Positions 24,751 to 39,400 of a DNA stretch of 64,000 bases are shown piece after piece. Source of the stretch: Certhia americana (Eukaryota; Chordata; Aves; Passeriformes; Certhiidae); contig CM031878.1 of assembly GCA_018697195.1 (NCBI GenBank), forward strand, positions 9,631,351 through 9,695,350, in the 5' to 3' direction. The translations under genes and the position numbers were made by a program. Position 1 is the stretch's first letter. Each line of letters starts with the position of its first letter. The notes beneath the pieces are model-generated. The model was given only the letters and a program-made list of their open reading frames with translations, did no database searches and was not told the origin of the DNA.

Positions 24751-26597
24751 CACCAAAACAAAGCAAAACAAAAACCCACCACAAACCAATTTTCAACAAG
24801 TTTTTTTTCAGGCTGCCAACTGAGACTGAAATATCCACAATACACTCAGGAAGAATACAACTGAATTTTTTATGTACATCTGTGTTTTCTTTACAGTGTA
24901 CTTCTGTACAGAAATGTACATAAATTATGGAGAATTACATTTGTTAACAGTGAGGTGTAACTAGAGTGTAGTTGTGGAACAATTCTGTAAAAGTGTAACT
25001 TAGTACCTGTGTAACTCTCTGCTGAAGGTAGTGGGAGGCTGTGAAAACTCTGTGTATAAAAATGTATCTATGGCATGGGAGCTAAAACCTAGGTATTGAT
25101 TTGAATTTGAGAAAAAAAATCCAAATAATGCAACCATCTTGTATCAAAGGAAATCTTTCTGTGCCCCTTATATGCTTCTTGCAGTTCAGACCAAAAGTTG
25201 AAAAGCCAAAAACTTTTGCACTGAGTTTCCAATAGAGATCAAAGAGAAAATTCAGAAAATAACCCAAACAGCTTTTGCATAAAACTCCTCTTTTGCACAA
25301 GACATTTTACACTTTAGAGGGGAAGGGTAGGGGGAACTTAATCTCTCTTCAGAATCTTTTCAAGTTCCCATTTCATGATTTACAACCTACTGTATGTGAT
25401 AATGAAGTAGGTAACTGCTGCCACTTCTGGAAAGGGAAGCACAGAAACTGTGGCAATTACTCTATGAGCAGGGCCATAAACAAAAAACAATTCTCTTTTC
25501 CCCAGTTCCCCTCTGTCTACCTTAGCAGTCAGGCTCTGCATCAGAGTCTGCATGGCTTCTAATGTAACACAGCTTGTGAAAGCAGAAACTGGTGACTGAC
25601 TGAAGAGAAGCAGAAAGATTTCAGGGTTTCTTACTCTCTTTTGATTCTTCTTATTACCTTTACCAAGTAAATGAAAGAGGCTGTATTGTTAATTCTAAAC
25701 TCTTCCATGTCCAGGAGGCTTTTCCTCTTGCTGAGGTTGTAAATATGCATGACTAGGGCAAGGTTTGTTCACAGTTTTAATTTTGAAAAATCCATTGACA
25801 CTCCCAACAAGGCAGCAATGAATGGTTCAGTGCATTTGAAAGTATGTATGAATGTAATTCATGTAATACATGTAATCGTGCTATTGCAAGTGTAGAAAAC
25901 TTCACAGAAACCATATATCATAATAGAATTTTCTTCAGAGTCACCTAAAGATGTACATGCTGAATGGCTCTTGCTCTTAAAATGTATTGTCATTTGCACT
26001 GTACATTTTCTTATATTTTAAATAGAAGAAGTAGCAAAGAAATCAATTTATTGCAATGACTTCCAAAAGAAATGAGTTGCTGAATCAGCCAAGCAGCTGA
26101 TCAAATCCTAACTTAAAAACTCTGAATACTTCAGGCATAAACTATAATTACAGTATCTCTGGTCGTCTAGATTTTGTTATAGACCTTAGGAAGAAAATCA
26201 TGAATTAGTACAAATTCAAAAGAGATCAGAAAAAAGGCTTTTTTTATTGTCTCTGGCACTGCAATTGGCTTAACTGTCTAAATGGGTAATATCAGTGCCT
26301 TATGAGGTATTGTGGGACAAATCTTGAATGATTAGTAATCTGTAATGTAATTGTGTGCATCAAATAGCAGTGGATGGCTTAACCCTGATAATCTCCATAG
26401 TAAATGTGTACTTCCTCCCTTCTCTATATGTAAAAAAATACCCAAAAATGTGATTGTGGGTATAAGTTTCATTATGTCTATCTTGTTTTGGCTGCATTTA
26501 ATATAAGTAATTTGTAGCTCAACACAATCACTTTGGAAAGATTGGCTATCTTGTCAATGCTGAAAGACTTGGGATAGTTACCTTAAAGTTGCAGAAG

Positions 26598-26645
26598 TCT
26601 CTCTGTCTGTCTGTGTCTCTCTCTCTCTGTCTCTGTCTCTCTCTC
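26598..26645. repeat. CT/GTCT microsatellite
   Basis: Alternating TCTC, TGTC and TCTG units over about 48 bases, pyrimidine-rich on +. Confidence 0.85.
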
Positions 26646-27273
26646 CATGTATATATGTATAACTATTCAAATATAACAGGCTATTTTTGTAATGAGATAC
26701 AAGGAAATGGAAGGCAAAAGAAGCAAAATCCCAACTGAGGAGCTCTTATTAATGAAGAAAAAAAAATTGCTGAGCCCTTGCTGAACCATAGTAAGATACG
26801 ACAGTTCATTCTTAAACCTCTAATCTTTTTTCAAATATCTATTTATTATGTTTTGTAACAATACTCCTTTGTTTACAAATAGATGATTCAGAACCCTACC
26901 TAGGTATAACACCCCTGCTTTACAAGGTAAGTTTTGTATTTTAACTCACACAGGAAACCCAGGTCCTACTTGTGGATTGTATGTATCAATGTATCTGCCA
27001 TAGCTGCACCCCTGCTGCCACCAACAGCTGGGAGGACGACATCTTGCTCCAGAGGACTCCTGGAATCCAAAGGTCACCCTACCCAATGCAGTGGGACCAG
27101 CTCACTGCCTTTTCCTCCCATCCTGCACTGTCATGTGTTTTACTTTTCCTGAATTCAAATGTATTGAACTTTTGGTTCACTTCATAATTAAGATTGGTCC
27201 TGAAAGTTATTGAATTGGGCTGACTAATTAAAACAGAAGCTGGGTTTTATTCTCTTGGAATTACTCAACTTCC

Positions 27274-27296
27274 TTTTTTTTTTTTTTTTTTTTTTT
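27274..27296. repeat. Poly(T) run (23 T)
   Basis: Homopolymer about 350 bp upstream of the first FYB1 coding exon; too far away to be its polypyrimidine tract. Confidence 0.85.
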
Positions 27297-27671
27297 ACAA
27301 GAAGTTTAGTAACTTGTTATAGGTAATTTCTTACTTATTATGTGTTCAGTTCACAATTTCAGAAGTAATCAGAAATTATAATATGCCCACAAGGACCTGC
27401 AGTACCTGAAAGGCAGCACCTGAACAAAACTTTAAAATATCATACAAACACTGCAAGGATACATCAAAATGTTCAGCTTCTTTTAACCCTACAGGAAGAT
27501 GAGTTATGGCACCTCCTCAGCCAATCAGTATGTAGCAGTGCCAAAGCCTCAGACCAGGAAACTCTTTAAAGTAAAGTATTTGTGAACATTGCAACAGTAC
27601 TTTCCCATTGCTGCCCTTTGTTCTTCTCTTCTTTATGCTTGTAGAGTTGCAAGCCACGCTTGAAGTTACTC

Positions 27672-28779
27672 ATGGAGAAATCTGATGGACGTAAAAATGA
27701 CACAGAGGATACTTCGAACAGCCGACCCATCAAAGTCCCAAGACAAGATGTCCCTACAGAATTACAGACAAGAAAAGCAGCACTTGAGAAATTTAAAAAT
27801 AAAGGATACGTTGCATGTTCTCCAGGACCCAGTACCCTTCATAAACCTGTTCAGCCTAAGCCTCCTCTGGCAGTCAAGCCTTCAAGTGAGGATAAAACAG
27901 AGAAAGATCCAAACTCACTGCATTTGAACCCGGTGGCACAAAGGTTTGGTGTTCAGCTTCAGCCCACTAACAAAGGAAATGATGAAAAAACTGGATGCAC
28001 TAAAAGCTTTATCAAAAACAGTGACCTGTCAAAAGGGGACCCAAAGCCTTTGAGCCCAAAACCTGCATGGAACAAGTTCCTTGCTTCTTCTGAAAAAGAA
28101 AAAAATCCTCTGGGACCAAAGCCAAATTTAAATTTTGCATCACAGGAGAATGAGACAAAACCGGAATTTTCCAAAGTAGCTGCACTTAAGGAAAAATTAA
28201 AGTCTGCAACACAAGAAAATGAGCCCAAACCTTCTGTTTCTAAACCACCTCTTGCACAGAAGCCTTCTCTAAACAATGAGGTATCTCAGAATGAAGACAC
28301 TTCTAATAAAAGCGGTTTTCTGCAAAGACAGTCAGGACCTAGAACAAATATGCATGCACTCCAAGAAGCAAAGGAAATGGGTGAAAATAGTAAGTCTGCT
28401 ACAGAAGCTGCAAGCAGTAATTTTCCTAAAATAGCTCTGAAGCCTACTGGCCACAGGCCCAGCTTATCAAAAGGAACCCCTAAAACTGTGCTGGAAAACA
28501 CTGAAGAAAAAGGAATGAGTGCTGCCAAGAACACCTTTCTCAACAAACCCATCCAGGAAGAATCAGGTTCTTCTCATAAATTTCCTAAGATGAATGCAGC
28601 ATTTGCTGCAGGAAGACCATCAGGTAAACCACAAGAGAAAAAGGATGGGGACAAGAGTTCTAGAATGCCCAGGCGGAAAACCTTGCCTTCAGTGTTAAAG
28701 CTGGGCCAGCCCCCACAAAAGCCCAGCAGACCCCCTACTGTCCACCTGGGAGAGTTCTTCAAGAGACACCAAAAATGGA
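27672..28779 (+). CDS. FYB1: FYB1 large first coding exon (residues 1-369)
   Basis: The exon begins at 27645 after acceptor GCTTGTAG. The first in-frame ATG is 27672 (MEKSDGRKNDTEDTSNSRP), which lines up with the human start (TED..NSRP shared); the upstream in-frame codon at 27660 is TTG, so it was not chosen. Residues 1-340 are Lys/Pro/Ser-rich and disordered with repeated KPxL, FPK and QEN..KP units, as in mammalian FYB1. Residues 344-361 (LGQPPQKPSRPPTVHLGE) correspond to the proline-rich site bound by the SKAP1 SH3 domain. The donor is TGGA|GTAAGT at 28780, phase 1; read-through past it meets a stop at 28821-28823. Confidence 0.95.
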
Positions 28780-31700
28780 GTAAGTCCACTCTGTTATTGC
28801 TTTCTTGTGTTTTAGCTTTTTGATCCATTAGGAACCAGATTAATTTCAGATGGAATCTCTTCTGTTTCAAAACAACATGACACCTGTGCAACAGGAAACC
28901 CCTTAAAGCTGTAACGTAAGCTTCTGTCTCTTCTGTACAGGACAGAAATTAAAATTGTATTCTCTATCCCTCAGTGATAAAATTCAGGATTAATGTTTAC
29001 TGTATTGGGTTCACCTGTTTTTCAAAACTACTCAGATGCAGCTATAACTTGTTGGGGAGTATATTCTCAACAGACATTTAAGTCCTGATTTAATTAAACA
29101 GCTCAAACTTAGATTCTTCAATTTTAAGTGTAGTTAGTGAGAATGGGGGATGCCCAATGATGTGATTCAGAGCACTAAAGTTGCTGACAGTGGATGCTCT
29201 AACTCCACACTGTACATGTTTGGTACATCAGGTGCATTCATGTAATTTAGTTGATACATAATTGATCTTGTATCGTATTCTGTGTCTACAGCAGGGCTTG
29301 TGTTTCAGCAGTTTTGAATACACATAAGGCTGGTCTTCCTGAGGCAGAAGAGGTTCAGAGGGGCTATGGCAGCATGAAAAAGTTCAGAGCTGATTTCTCT
29401 CAAGAGAAAAAGCCTCACTAAAAACAGAATATCTGCTTGGAGCTATGTGTTGTGTTACTTTTCATTCTGCTCAAAGATTAGGAGTGTATCAGTAATAAGA
29501 AAATGTACTTTCTTGTCAGCTTCTGTATCCCAGTTTTCCTCTGTTACCCAACAGTTAAGGAAATGTTCTCACAAATCCAAGATCAGGCTAAGCTCCTCAA
29601 ATTATGCAAATTTGTATATGTCTTTAAAACAAATATGAAGTCTCAATACAGAAAGACAGCATTTTTGGCCAACTACACCAGTAAATGCTTTGGTTGCATA
29701 AGAGTAAGAGCTTTGCTAGTTAAAACTTTGAGAAGTCTTGACACAGGCTGGAAATACAGAAAATGACAATTTATTTAAAATACATTTTTAAATTTACTTT
29801 AAGTAATTAATGGAGGAATCTTTTATTTTCTGTTCTGCTCTTTGTTTATTCAGATTTTTTTTCTGATTCCCATTCAGTTAGAGACACAAAGCATTTTTTT
29901 TCCTCCTCTTTTTAAAACTGAGCATAAGAAATATTTATCTTAGGCATTTTAAACTAACACTGTGAGCAGGGCTGTAAAAATAATATCACAATTTTTCTTA
30001 GAAGGAGGGTGTCCAGTTGTCACTAACCAGGCATAACAGCAGCCACCACCCTGACAGTCATGAGCTAAGGATGGAGCTGCCCAGCATGGTGGCACAGGTG
30101 GTTTTCCAATTATGTTGCAAAACTCACACACAACTAAGTAGAAATGGAGGATCAGATATAGAAGATCTGAAGATATAGAAGATATATATCTTTTCTATCT
30201 CACAGTCGTACAGAAACGTCAAGAGTGAAAGATTTAGAAACCGTATCCATTAGAAGCTGTCCATAGTGTCCCTGAACTTCAGCCTTTCCCCGCAGACCAG
30301 GCATGTAGACCTTGATATTCTGTTTGGCTTTAGTTGATGCAGCCCATTTCTTTGTGGCCAGAAGTCTATGCAGAACAGTTCTGGTGGACAGACAGGTTGT
30401 TCCCCACAGTGAATCCTGAACAAAATTCTTTTAAGCTCAACAGTTATGCATTGTTGATAGGTTTCTTGGAACATAAATAACAAAATTTACCTGCTTTGGA
30501 AGGGCAGTTAAACTGAACTGTATTTTTTTCTTAACTGTCATTTCAAGAATCAGTCATGTCAGGAAGACGCCACCCAATAGCACACCCTCTTCCTGTTCAT
30601 TGCTGTGTCCTGGTGTACAGCAGCTTTCCATAGTTGATTAATTTGGTGCTGTGATTTGGGTGCTGAAAATAAAGAAGACTATGCAAATGAAAATAACTTT
30701 TCCATGCAACAAAGCTTTCTGAGACCTAACCTTTGGAGCTTTTGGTCTGTAAAAGGGCAAAAGTTAGGCTATGTGTTGTCCTTTGAGAAAAGAAAACCTC
30801 CATACGTTGTGGTTTTTACACTTAGGGACATGTGCCTGCACTATAGAGAACCTTGTATTGCCCAATTTAAAACAGGACTTTGAATTCTGCTTTCTCAGAA
30901 GTATCAATTCACCCCATTTTCTTTGGTTGTTATCCTTTCCCATGAAACCTGTTTTACTGGTTTTCAAAAATAAGTATTCACTGGGCATGAAATTACATTA
31001 AATGTTAAAGGCTGAAAGACTTAGCTTTGACACAACAGTCTTAGTTTAAGTGTGGGGGAAGGATTTAAATCATCCACCATGCCTGCATGAATACTAAGGG
31101 ATGTTAATTTGGTGTTGGCCTTGCTGTGGATTAGAAATATTCACCTTGTCCTGAAAAACTTTTCATGATAAAACTTCTGTAGGTAGAAATGTCTTTTTTC
31201 AGGAAAGCCTGACTATTGAAGTGCTACTATTTTCCAGTGAAGGCAGGCTTTAAGGAATTCATGTCTGAGCCTGCAAATACATGGCAGAATAGTAAATTCC
31301 TGTGTTATATCCCATTACAGCAATTTTTTCTGACAGATCATATTTACCTCAGCTAAGAATCAATGAGATTCATGCACCTTCTGTGTTCAGAAAACCATAC
31401 CAACAATATTGTTGTATAATAAACATGCAAGGTCTTAGAAAAAAAGAACTGAAACAAAGTCATTTTGCTGACAGCAAAATGTGAGGCCACAACTGTAGTG
31501 TTGCTTCCTGAGGAGAGCTGCACTGAGAGCAGTAGGGTCAGGTAAAGGTGGTCACACACAAAATGCCAGCCAGAGGCTGAGACCCCAGTGCTCTACACAC
31601 CTCTGCAAAACTCCTGAACAGCAAACACTGGGGCTTCAGTTTTTCAGTGACTAAAAAGTGCGCACATGCTTCAAACAGGAAGAAAATTCTTCAGACTTTT

Positions 31701-33427
31701 TAAGACCCTCCACAACAAAGAATATTAAGGCTATGGAGGGAATCCTACCACTGTGGAGGTTTTGAAGCATTACCTTTAAGGGTCAAGGATTTGTCACATA
31801 ATTCTGCTAAAATATGTGAGCAAAACTGTAAAATAAACTGCCAGTACGGCTTACAACATTGAAAAAGATAAAACCCAGCAATTTAAAAATTAATTCAGCC
31901 ATCCTGAGAGAAATATGAATGAGACAGTTATTTATCTATCTTAGTTAGTTTGTTTACATTAGGTTAGGTTTGGTTGGTTAGTTAGTTTGTTAATCTGCCT
32001 AAGAAAACAGATAAAAAAACGTTAAGTATTGCTTTGTCAGTGACTGCTTGTAGTGCAACTTGCTGCTATTGTGTATAAGGAAGCAAAAGTGCACAAAATC
32101 CATTGCAAATTAATATTTCAACTCATTATGCTTGATTATTGCCTTAGCTACAACAGTCTGCAACATTTTCCAAAAGTCTCAGAGTATATTTTTATTTTTG
32201 AAGGAATAAATTGTATCCATTTAACCTCAGAAGACAGCTCTCCATTGTGAATTGTCAAAGCTTCTGCAACTGGCAGATCTTTCCCTAAGTATCTCAATTT
32301 TTATTTATTACGGCTTATGTGCCCCGCTTGTTCCCTTCAAGATTATGTGATTCTAATAAATTAACAGTAAGATGTGGGTTGTTTTTGCCACGGGATGGAG
32401 ACACAGAAATCTATTTTTCTCATGTATACACATTTTATAGTTCTACACATTAATCCTGGAGTTTTGCCTGCAGCTGACTGCTCTAAGTCCCATTCCTGAG
32501 TGGAAGCTTCAGAAACTAAGATGCAGATTTTTCTCAGAAGAGAAACCATGCAAGTGCACCTGTTAATTTGTAGTTTGAATGGCTTTGAGGCCCCTTCTGT
32601 TTTGAGTCAAAATGTGTGCATAACATATATGCAATACATATGGCCTGGACCCCTGCAAAGGACTGAATGAAGCACATCAGGTGTTATGCTCTACTTGAAG
32701 CCATTGCCCTCCTGCAAACAGGGTCAGTGTTGGATGGATTTAACACAGTGACTTGAGGATTGCACTGCATACTGGAGCAGCCTTTGAGAAGAAGTGCTAA
32801 GAGCAGTAGTCAGAAACGAAAATTCATAAGTATGAAGAAAAAAGACAGCCATGAGTTTCTCATGGAAGGTGATAGAAAGGAAGCTGCTGGAGAAAAAAAA
32901 AACAAAAAAACTGATGGAACTGAGTAATTCTTTCCACTTAGTAACATTTCCTTAATTTAGTTTCCGAAATCTTGTTATTTTGTGCACCTATTTTGATTCA
33001 TAAGAAGAAACACCTATTTATGCACCCTCCTCATGTGGTTGCTTTATATGGATCACAATAGAAAAGAATCTCTGCTGTACCAATGCTTCAAGTGCTCTGA
33101 AACCTGTTCAGATTCCAGAAAATAATGTGAACACAGAGCATATAAAAAAATTTAATTTAGAGATTGATAAAAGTGATAAGAACTGACTGAAAGCTTCCCA
33201 TTCTTTAAGCTGACACATATTCTGCCTAAAGCCTACTTTACAACTGTTTTTAGCAATAGAGGGAGAGAGGGTATCTGGCATATCACACTATTTTATAGAC
33301 AGTTTTATGGTGAAGTTGGAAAATACCTCGTTTTCCCTAATACACAAAAGTATTGTGATGATGAAGTTCTGGACATGTTGCTACTACCATTACTGGATAA
33401 TGCATCTTGAAACCAAAAGATGTCTAG

Positions 33428-33463
<36 letters not shown>

Positions 33464-36400
33464 TGTACTCTGTTTACTTGTAATTACAAGAAAATTAGCA
33501 TATACTTCTCATGTTTGAAGTGTACTGAAATTTCTCTCTGAGCTGAAAGTTCTGATTTCTCTATACTCTTTCAATATTTCCTTAGCAGCTCACAGAGGAA
33601 AACCTATGCAGCATGCATGATGTTTGAATTTGAAACAATCTGTGCCCTACTGGTACAAGTATTTTTACCTTTTAATTTTCTAGACCTGTTTTGGCTCACA
33701 GGGAAAAATGCTCTTAATGAATCTTCATCATTTGGTAGCATTACATGGGTAAAAACACAGCACAAATTAATATATTTCATTATAGAAAATATATTAAAAA
33801 TCATAGTTCATTATAGTTCATATCTAGAAAATTTCCAGTCATTCTTGAAAGTTTTGATATTAAATGCTATAATAAATATTCAGTGTTAATAGACACAAGA
33901 AAAAAAAACCCAGGCCTTTCATAGTAAAGCTGTTAGGAAGATTTTGAAATTGTATCAAACAATTTTTTAATCCTAAAATGTTCATTTTAGTAAAGAACAT
34001 TCTGAGGTCATTGGTTTCCTCTTGAAATTGAACCCTCCTCAGATATGTGGTTTTGGAGCAATGGTGTTCCTTGTTTTCAAATTCTGAAGAGAAAATCTGC
34101 AAACTTCCACTATCCAAATGCAAGACTGTTGCATGGGAATTTTTAATGAAAATTATTTTTTATATACAATGGTATATTTGATGTAAGTATTTTTCACATT
34201 GAAAAATTTTAAAACCCCTCATCATTTTTAGTTTGGGAAATAGTCATATTTTAAGAAAACTTTTCCAGGACATTTTCTTTTAGTTTCCTTTGCATCATTG
34301 TACACATTTTCTTTTGTCTTTCAAATATAAATGAATTACAAAAGATTAGTTGTAAATCATTGATAGTTTACATGTCCTCCATCTCTGAATACTTTCAATT
34401 TTTATACTTTTTTCTTGCATAAGAGATGATGCCATGCAACATAAAATTAATTGACTCAGTTCTATAAATATTTTTTAGTCAGACCAGAAGTAGTCATCAA
34501 GGCTTTTTATCACACAAATGAAAATTTTCAACTGCAGGACTTAATTTTATATTCCTCTTTAGATAAGGATAGGATTCTGTCTATGATAACACATCTGCAG
34601 TTTCCTTATGCCAGTCAGCACTGCCCTGGTTAAGAATCAGGAATATCTAACCTCATATTTAGTCACCACAAGGCTCAGTCCTGCAACCTTTCACATACTG
34701 AAGAACTTTGGGTGAAACTGTGAGCCTTTTTTTGAAGTAAGACTATGTGTGTGCTTAATATTTTTCAGCTATAAACCTTAAATGTAGATTTAGATGCTCA
34801 TTTTCATGCACTGTATATTCTTCATCTGTTTGTCTCTACATATATGTAAGGGGAAAAATCCTCTACCAGGTATGTGGTCTAGGACTTAAATGACATAGAG
34901 TGTCAACTCTATGGCATTTTTGAGAATATAGGGTTAGAATAGGTGTTAAACGTTCTTTGAAACACCCTTAAAGCAGTCTATGCATCTGTTGTTGAAAGAT
35001 TTTTCCATTTGAGACCAATAAGAAGTTTTGCTTAAAAAAGGACAGAATCTCCACCTGCTTTGATCATCGTATTCAAGATATATAAGCAATCATCAGCAAA
35101 GTGATCTGAAAAAGGATTGAGACTTAGGTCTTCATTTCCCCCTTTTCTCATTTATCTGAAATTCCACCCTTTTGGGACGTAATTTTGTTTGCACACAGGA
35201 GAAAAAAAAAGAGCTTAAGCAACTAACTGGGAGGAGAATCAGGAGAGATGAGGAGAAAGGAGGAGAAGAAAGGGAAAGGGAAAGGGAAAGGGAAAGGGAA
35301 AGGGAAAGGGAAAGGGAAAGGGAAAGGGAAAGGGAAAGGGAAAGGGAAAAGGAAAGGGAAAGGGAAAGGGAAAGGGAAAGTGAAAGGGAAAGGGAAANNN
35401 NNNNNNNNNNNNNNNNNNNNNNNNNNNNNNNNNNNNNNNNNNNNNNNNNNNNNNNNNNNNNNNNNNNNNNNNNNNNNNNNNNNNNNNNNNNNNNNNNNNN
35501 NNNNNNNNNNNNNNNNNNNNNNNNNNNNNNNNNNNNNNNNNNNNNNNNNNNNNNNNNNNNNNNNNNNNNNNNNNNNNNNNNNNNNNNNNNNNNNNNNNNN
35601 NNNNNNNNNNNNNNNNNNNNNNNNNNNNNNNNNNNNNNNNNNNNNNNNNNNNNNNNNNNNNNNNNNNNNNNNNNNNNNNNNNNNNNNNNNNNNNNNNNNN
35701 NNNNNNNNNNNNNNNNNNNNNNNNNNNNNNNNNNNNNNNNNNNNNNNNNNNNNNNNNNNNNNNNNNNNNNNNNNNNNNNNNNNNNNNNNNNNNNNNNAAA
35801 AGAGAAAAGAAAAAAGAAAAGAAAAGAAAAGAAAAGAAAAGAAAAGAAAAGAAAAGAAAAGAAAAGAAAAGAAAAGAAAAGAAAAGAAAAGAAAAGAAAA
35901 GAAAAGAAAAGAGAAAAAGAAAAGAAAAGAGAAAAGAAAATGTTGTACCTAGGCATATTTAAAAGTAAGGTCTGGACTCCAGGAGAGCAACAACCAGAAA
36001 CTTTCCCTGCTCTTTGTTTTCATGATGTGGCAGTGTCCAACTGAACCTTGTTGCTACAGAACGTGCAACAACAGCATACTCAAAAGCATTGAGCTTCAGC
36101 TCTGTTGTAAGTTTACCTACTCACTCTGAGCAGCTCCAAAGCAGCATAATGGTGAAACCTGAAACCATGGCTTGTGTATTAAACGAAAATGCGGTTAAGG
36201 AAGCAGAGCAGAGCGCAGCTCTCTGCACATTACAGATGAAGTAGGAAGTGGCTGATCAGCTGCTGCAGATATTGTTGGAATCTCTTAGTAAACCCTCTGT
36301 AAAAGCCAGAAAGCTTCGTAGGTCTTGCATGTAGAAGTGCTTTGCAGTAAAACTGAAAAGCATGCTGGATTTGCAGAGTAGCTAAAAAGCATTTTGCTTT

Positions 36401-39400
36401 ATAAAAGGATTGTTTTAAAGTGCAAGACTTTCTGATGTGTAACTGCTTCAAAAATCCTGAAGTCATTTTATGATGAAACCATAAAAATTCACTAAGAATT
36501 TTTAAATTACAAGCATTTTTTTATTATTATTACAAAATATCTAAAGTTTTCTTGTAGGACCTGCTCATTGTCAGGTTTTCTTTACATTGCTAAAAGCAGG
36601 AGTCAACAACAAACCAGGAGCTCACTGTATCAGGGGTCAAAGAGAATAAGGTCTCCACAAATGCCATACTCTAGAACAAAAAAATAAGGTGTGGGGTTTT
36701 TTTTAAATGCAAAGTCAAAATCAGGTTTTTGCTTGCATGTGCAAGAGACTGCATTGTTATGGAAGGGATTTCCTTACATATGTGTATGTATTTATGTTGT
36801 CTATTTATGGTGAAGCAGGTATAATGAGACCACTCAAAATGGAATGTGCACAGTGTTATGCATTGCTATTCAGTTCCAGTTTTATTTAGGATGAAATCAT
36901 GGACCAGAAATTTCTGGCTCGAGGCAATGGATAGGCTGGATGCTACAGCCTGATACCTTAAACATCATTAATAGTTCAGTCTTCATAGTTAAGTCTGAAC
37001 TGTTTGGAGACTGGAGGCCAGGGTAATGCATTCACAAGGGAGTATATTGCAGATAAGATCAACACAGCTGGTCTGAACTAACTGAGATTTCTAAAGTGCT
37101 GCTGGCTTTGGGAGCAGGTATACATTGCTGCTGCAGTCGTGCAAGAGTGAGAAAAATATGAATAGCTGAATCCAGATCACCCTCTGCTAGGACAGATATT
37201 TTCCTGTTTCAAGGGAGATTATCAAAATTATTTTTTGTCATTGTTGACAGTTAAAAACTTTGTGCCAACTAAACTTATTTTATTGTAATACTGATAGGAT
37301 TGAACAGACAGGTTTGTATCTTCAGCTGATGGATGTAGAACTGCAGGTGTAAGTGCTAAAAAATATGGTCTTTTCCCTTTGACATCTATTCTGTTCAGGT
37401 TGATAATTGGATGTTCACTTTCTTCTGTGTGCCAATCTCTCACCCAAACACTAAGATACCCTGATATTTAGGGAGATAATAAAAAGAGATTTGTCATGTA
37501 CGCTTTATTAGTGCTGGAGCCAAAATCACCCTAGCACAGGAGTCCAGTTCATTTTAAAATTTTGAAAGATAGAGATCTGTGACCAAAGGACTAGTTCTCA
37601 TCAGATCTCCATCCCACCAATGCTTGTTCCAGCTGTACTCCGTTATGGACTTCAGGCAGTGCTAGGACTTCCCTTCATTTTACCACATATTTACGGTATT
37701 AGCATCTCAGGGCAGAGTGATAAAATATCTCAGGACAACACTGAAGATTTAGTAGGGTGAGAATGGCTTTTTCTCATTCTGCCGTGAATGCTTTTGCCCA
37801 CATAGAATTCACAAGTTCCAAAAGAGCTGGACTTCTAATTTCTCTTCGCATTCACGTGGGTGAGGCATAGAAATTACACTCTTATGCAAGTTGATTTATT
37901 CTGCTGTTGAACACAGAATATCTGGACATGAAGAGAAGATGGGATCTTTCTCTAGATGTCATCCTGGCCATGCATCATTGTTTCCCTTTTACAAGCCAAG
38001 AATGGCAAGGGTCAAAGTCACAAGTATTGCATCAAGACAACTTCAGTGTCCTTCAATTCCCGATAAACAAACAATTCCAAGAATGTAAGTGACCTTTTTG
38101 CCACTACCCATACGGAAGGTATTTGAGAAGGTTCTCCAAGAACAGAAGATAGATTTCTGCAGTGTTCTGTGCATGATTGTACTTTAAGTGCTGAGGATCT
38201 GGGCATGATTAAAGAAGTTTAATGCCACAAGCAGCAGTGTAATGGGATATATGGCACATGCTGTGGACAGTTTTTATGGTAGTTTTCTCTATATACCTGC
38301 AGTTCCTTTCCTTCTGTTCTGTTTCTTTTTGAAGAGCTTCAGTTTCTGCCTCTGTTTATTCAGTGCAGCACAACATGTGAAAAAGCTGAGAGTCCTAAGA
38401 AGAGAGGAGAGGCTATTTGGAAACTGAGGTATTAGCTATCAAAGCTGCCGCACAGTCACCACCCTTAACACTGTTTACTGTGACAAGAGTGCTTCAGGTG
38501 CTTGTGAAGCCAGGATGTAGTTTCAGTGTAATTTCTTGATCTGAATGTCTGCAGCTGACCTGAATGTCTGCAGCTGACTGCCGTTCCTCCACCTCCACAG
38601 AACTTTTCCATGTTTTGTAAAAACAAGTGTCCCAGTTAAAAAAAATCTAAAAAAATCTAAACTTTTTTTTTTTAAATGGAACTGTAGTCAAAATTAAATT
38701 AAAATAGGAAAAAACTCACCATTGAAATGTTACAATAGCTTTGGCTCAACAGGCCTGATTATAACACATGTTTTTCCAAACAGCTTTTCAACATATCACT
38801 GTCCTACTTAAATCATTCCATTATTTCTAGTACTAGAATTAAAGAATTTTACACCTACATTAGTCTCAGTCATAAGTGTAACTAATTAAGTTAATTAAAA
38901 CTCTAAAGGCAATGAAGAGTAGGTTTTAATAGTTAGAAAACAAAAAAGCAATATTTCCATTAATATGATATGATATGATGATCATTTGGTTACTGTTAGA
39001 TTATAACAAACTACAAAAATTAAAAAGGACAGGTTGTTCAGCCTTTATACTTAAAAATAAGCAGTTAATCTAAAATGCATGTGGTGTTCTTTCCTGGTTC
39101 AGTTTCCTATTGCCTGAATTTGGCTCTCAAGAGACATCAGATGAAAGAAGTATTATGCACAGAGACTTGGGAAGAATTTTTACCTTAGTCCTACAAAGTT
39201 ATCACAAGAAGTAATACAATATAATGACAAAAGGTTTGTATGCATGTTGTGCACATACACAATGCTCTGTTAGGAAAACATAGATATAGCCACAGAAAAA
39301 CTGATATAGGATTCCCTATTAAAACACACAAAAAAATTTGAAAGTACCATTACTACAAATTAACATGGGTACCAGGAAAACAACAAAAAAACCCCAAACA

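Larger units (their letters stand above)
16464..27644 (+). other. FYB1: Inferred FYB1 intron 1
   Basis: About 11 kb between the proposed first exon and the acceptor GCTTGTAG at 27644. It holds a CR1 element at 19650-20232, a TA repeat (18594-18608), a poly(A) run (24724-24750), a CT/GT-rich microsatellite (26598-26645) and a T23 run (27274-27296). The segment 16.6-17.3 kb is also GC-rich but has no recognisable exon. No other gene is seen. If the true first exon lies elsewhere, this boundary moves. Confidence 0.5.

Noticed and set aside
27660..27671. FYB1 start at 27660
   Set aside because: The codon is TTG, not ATG. The first in-frame ATG is 27672, which also aligns with the human start.
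27959..28891. Minus-strand open frames opposite the large FYB1 exon
   Set aside because: Antisense shadows of the Lys/Pro-rich coding sequence (Phe/Gly/Leu-rich on the reverse).
35172..36044. Long open frames on both strands through the purine repeat
   Set aside because: They are repeat translations (Arg-Glu, Gly-Lys, Lys-Glu, or Phe-Ser/Leu-Phe) plus 400 N read as open. Not genes.
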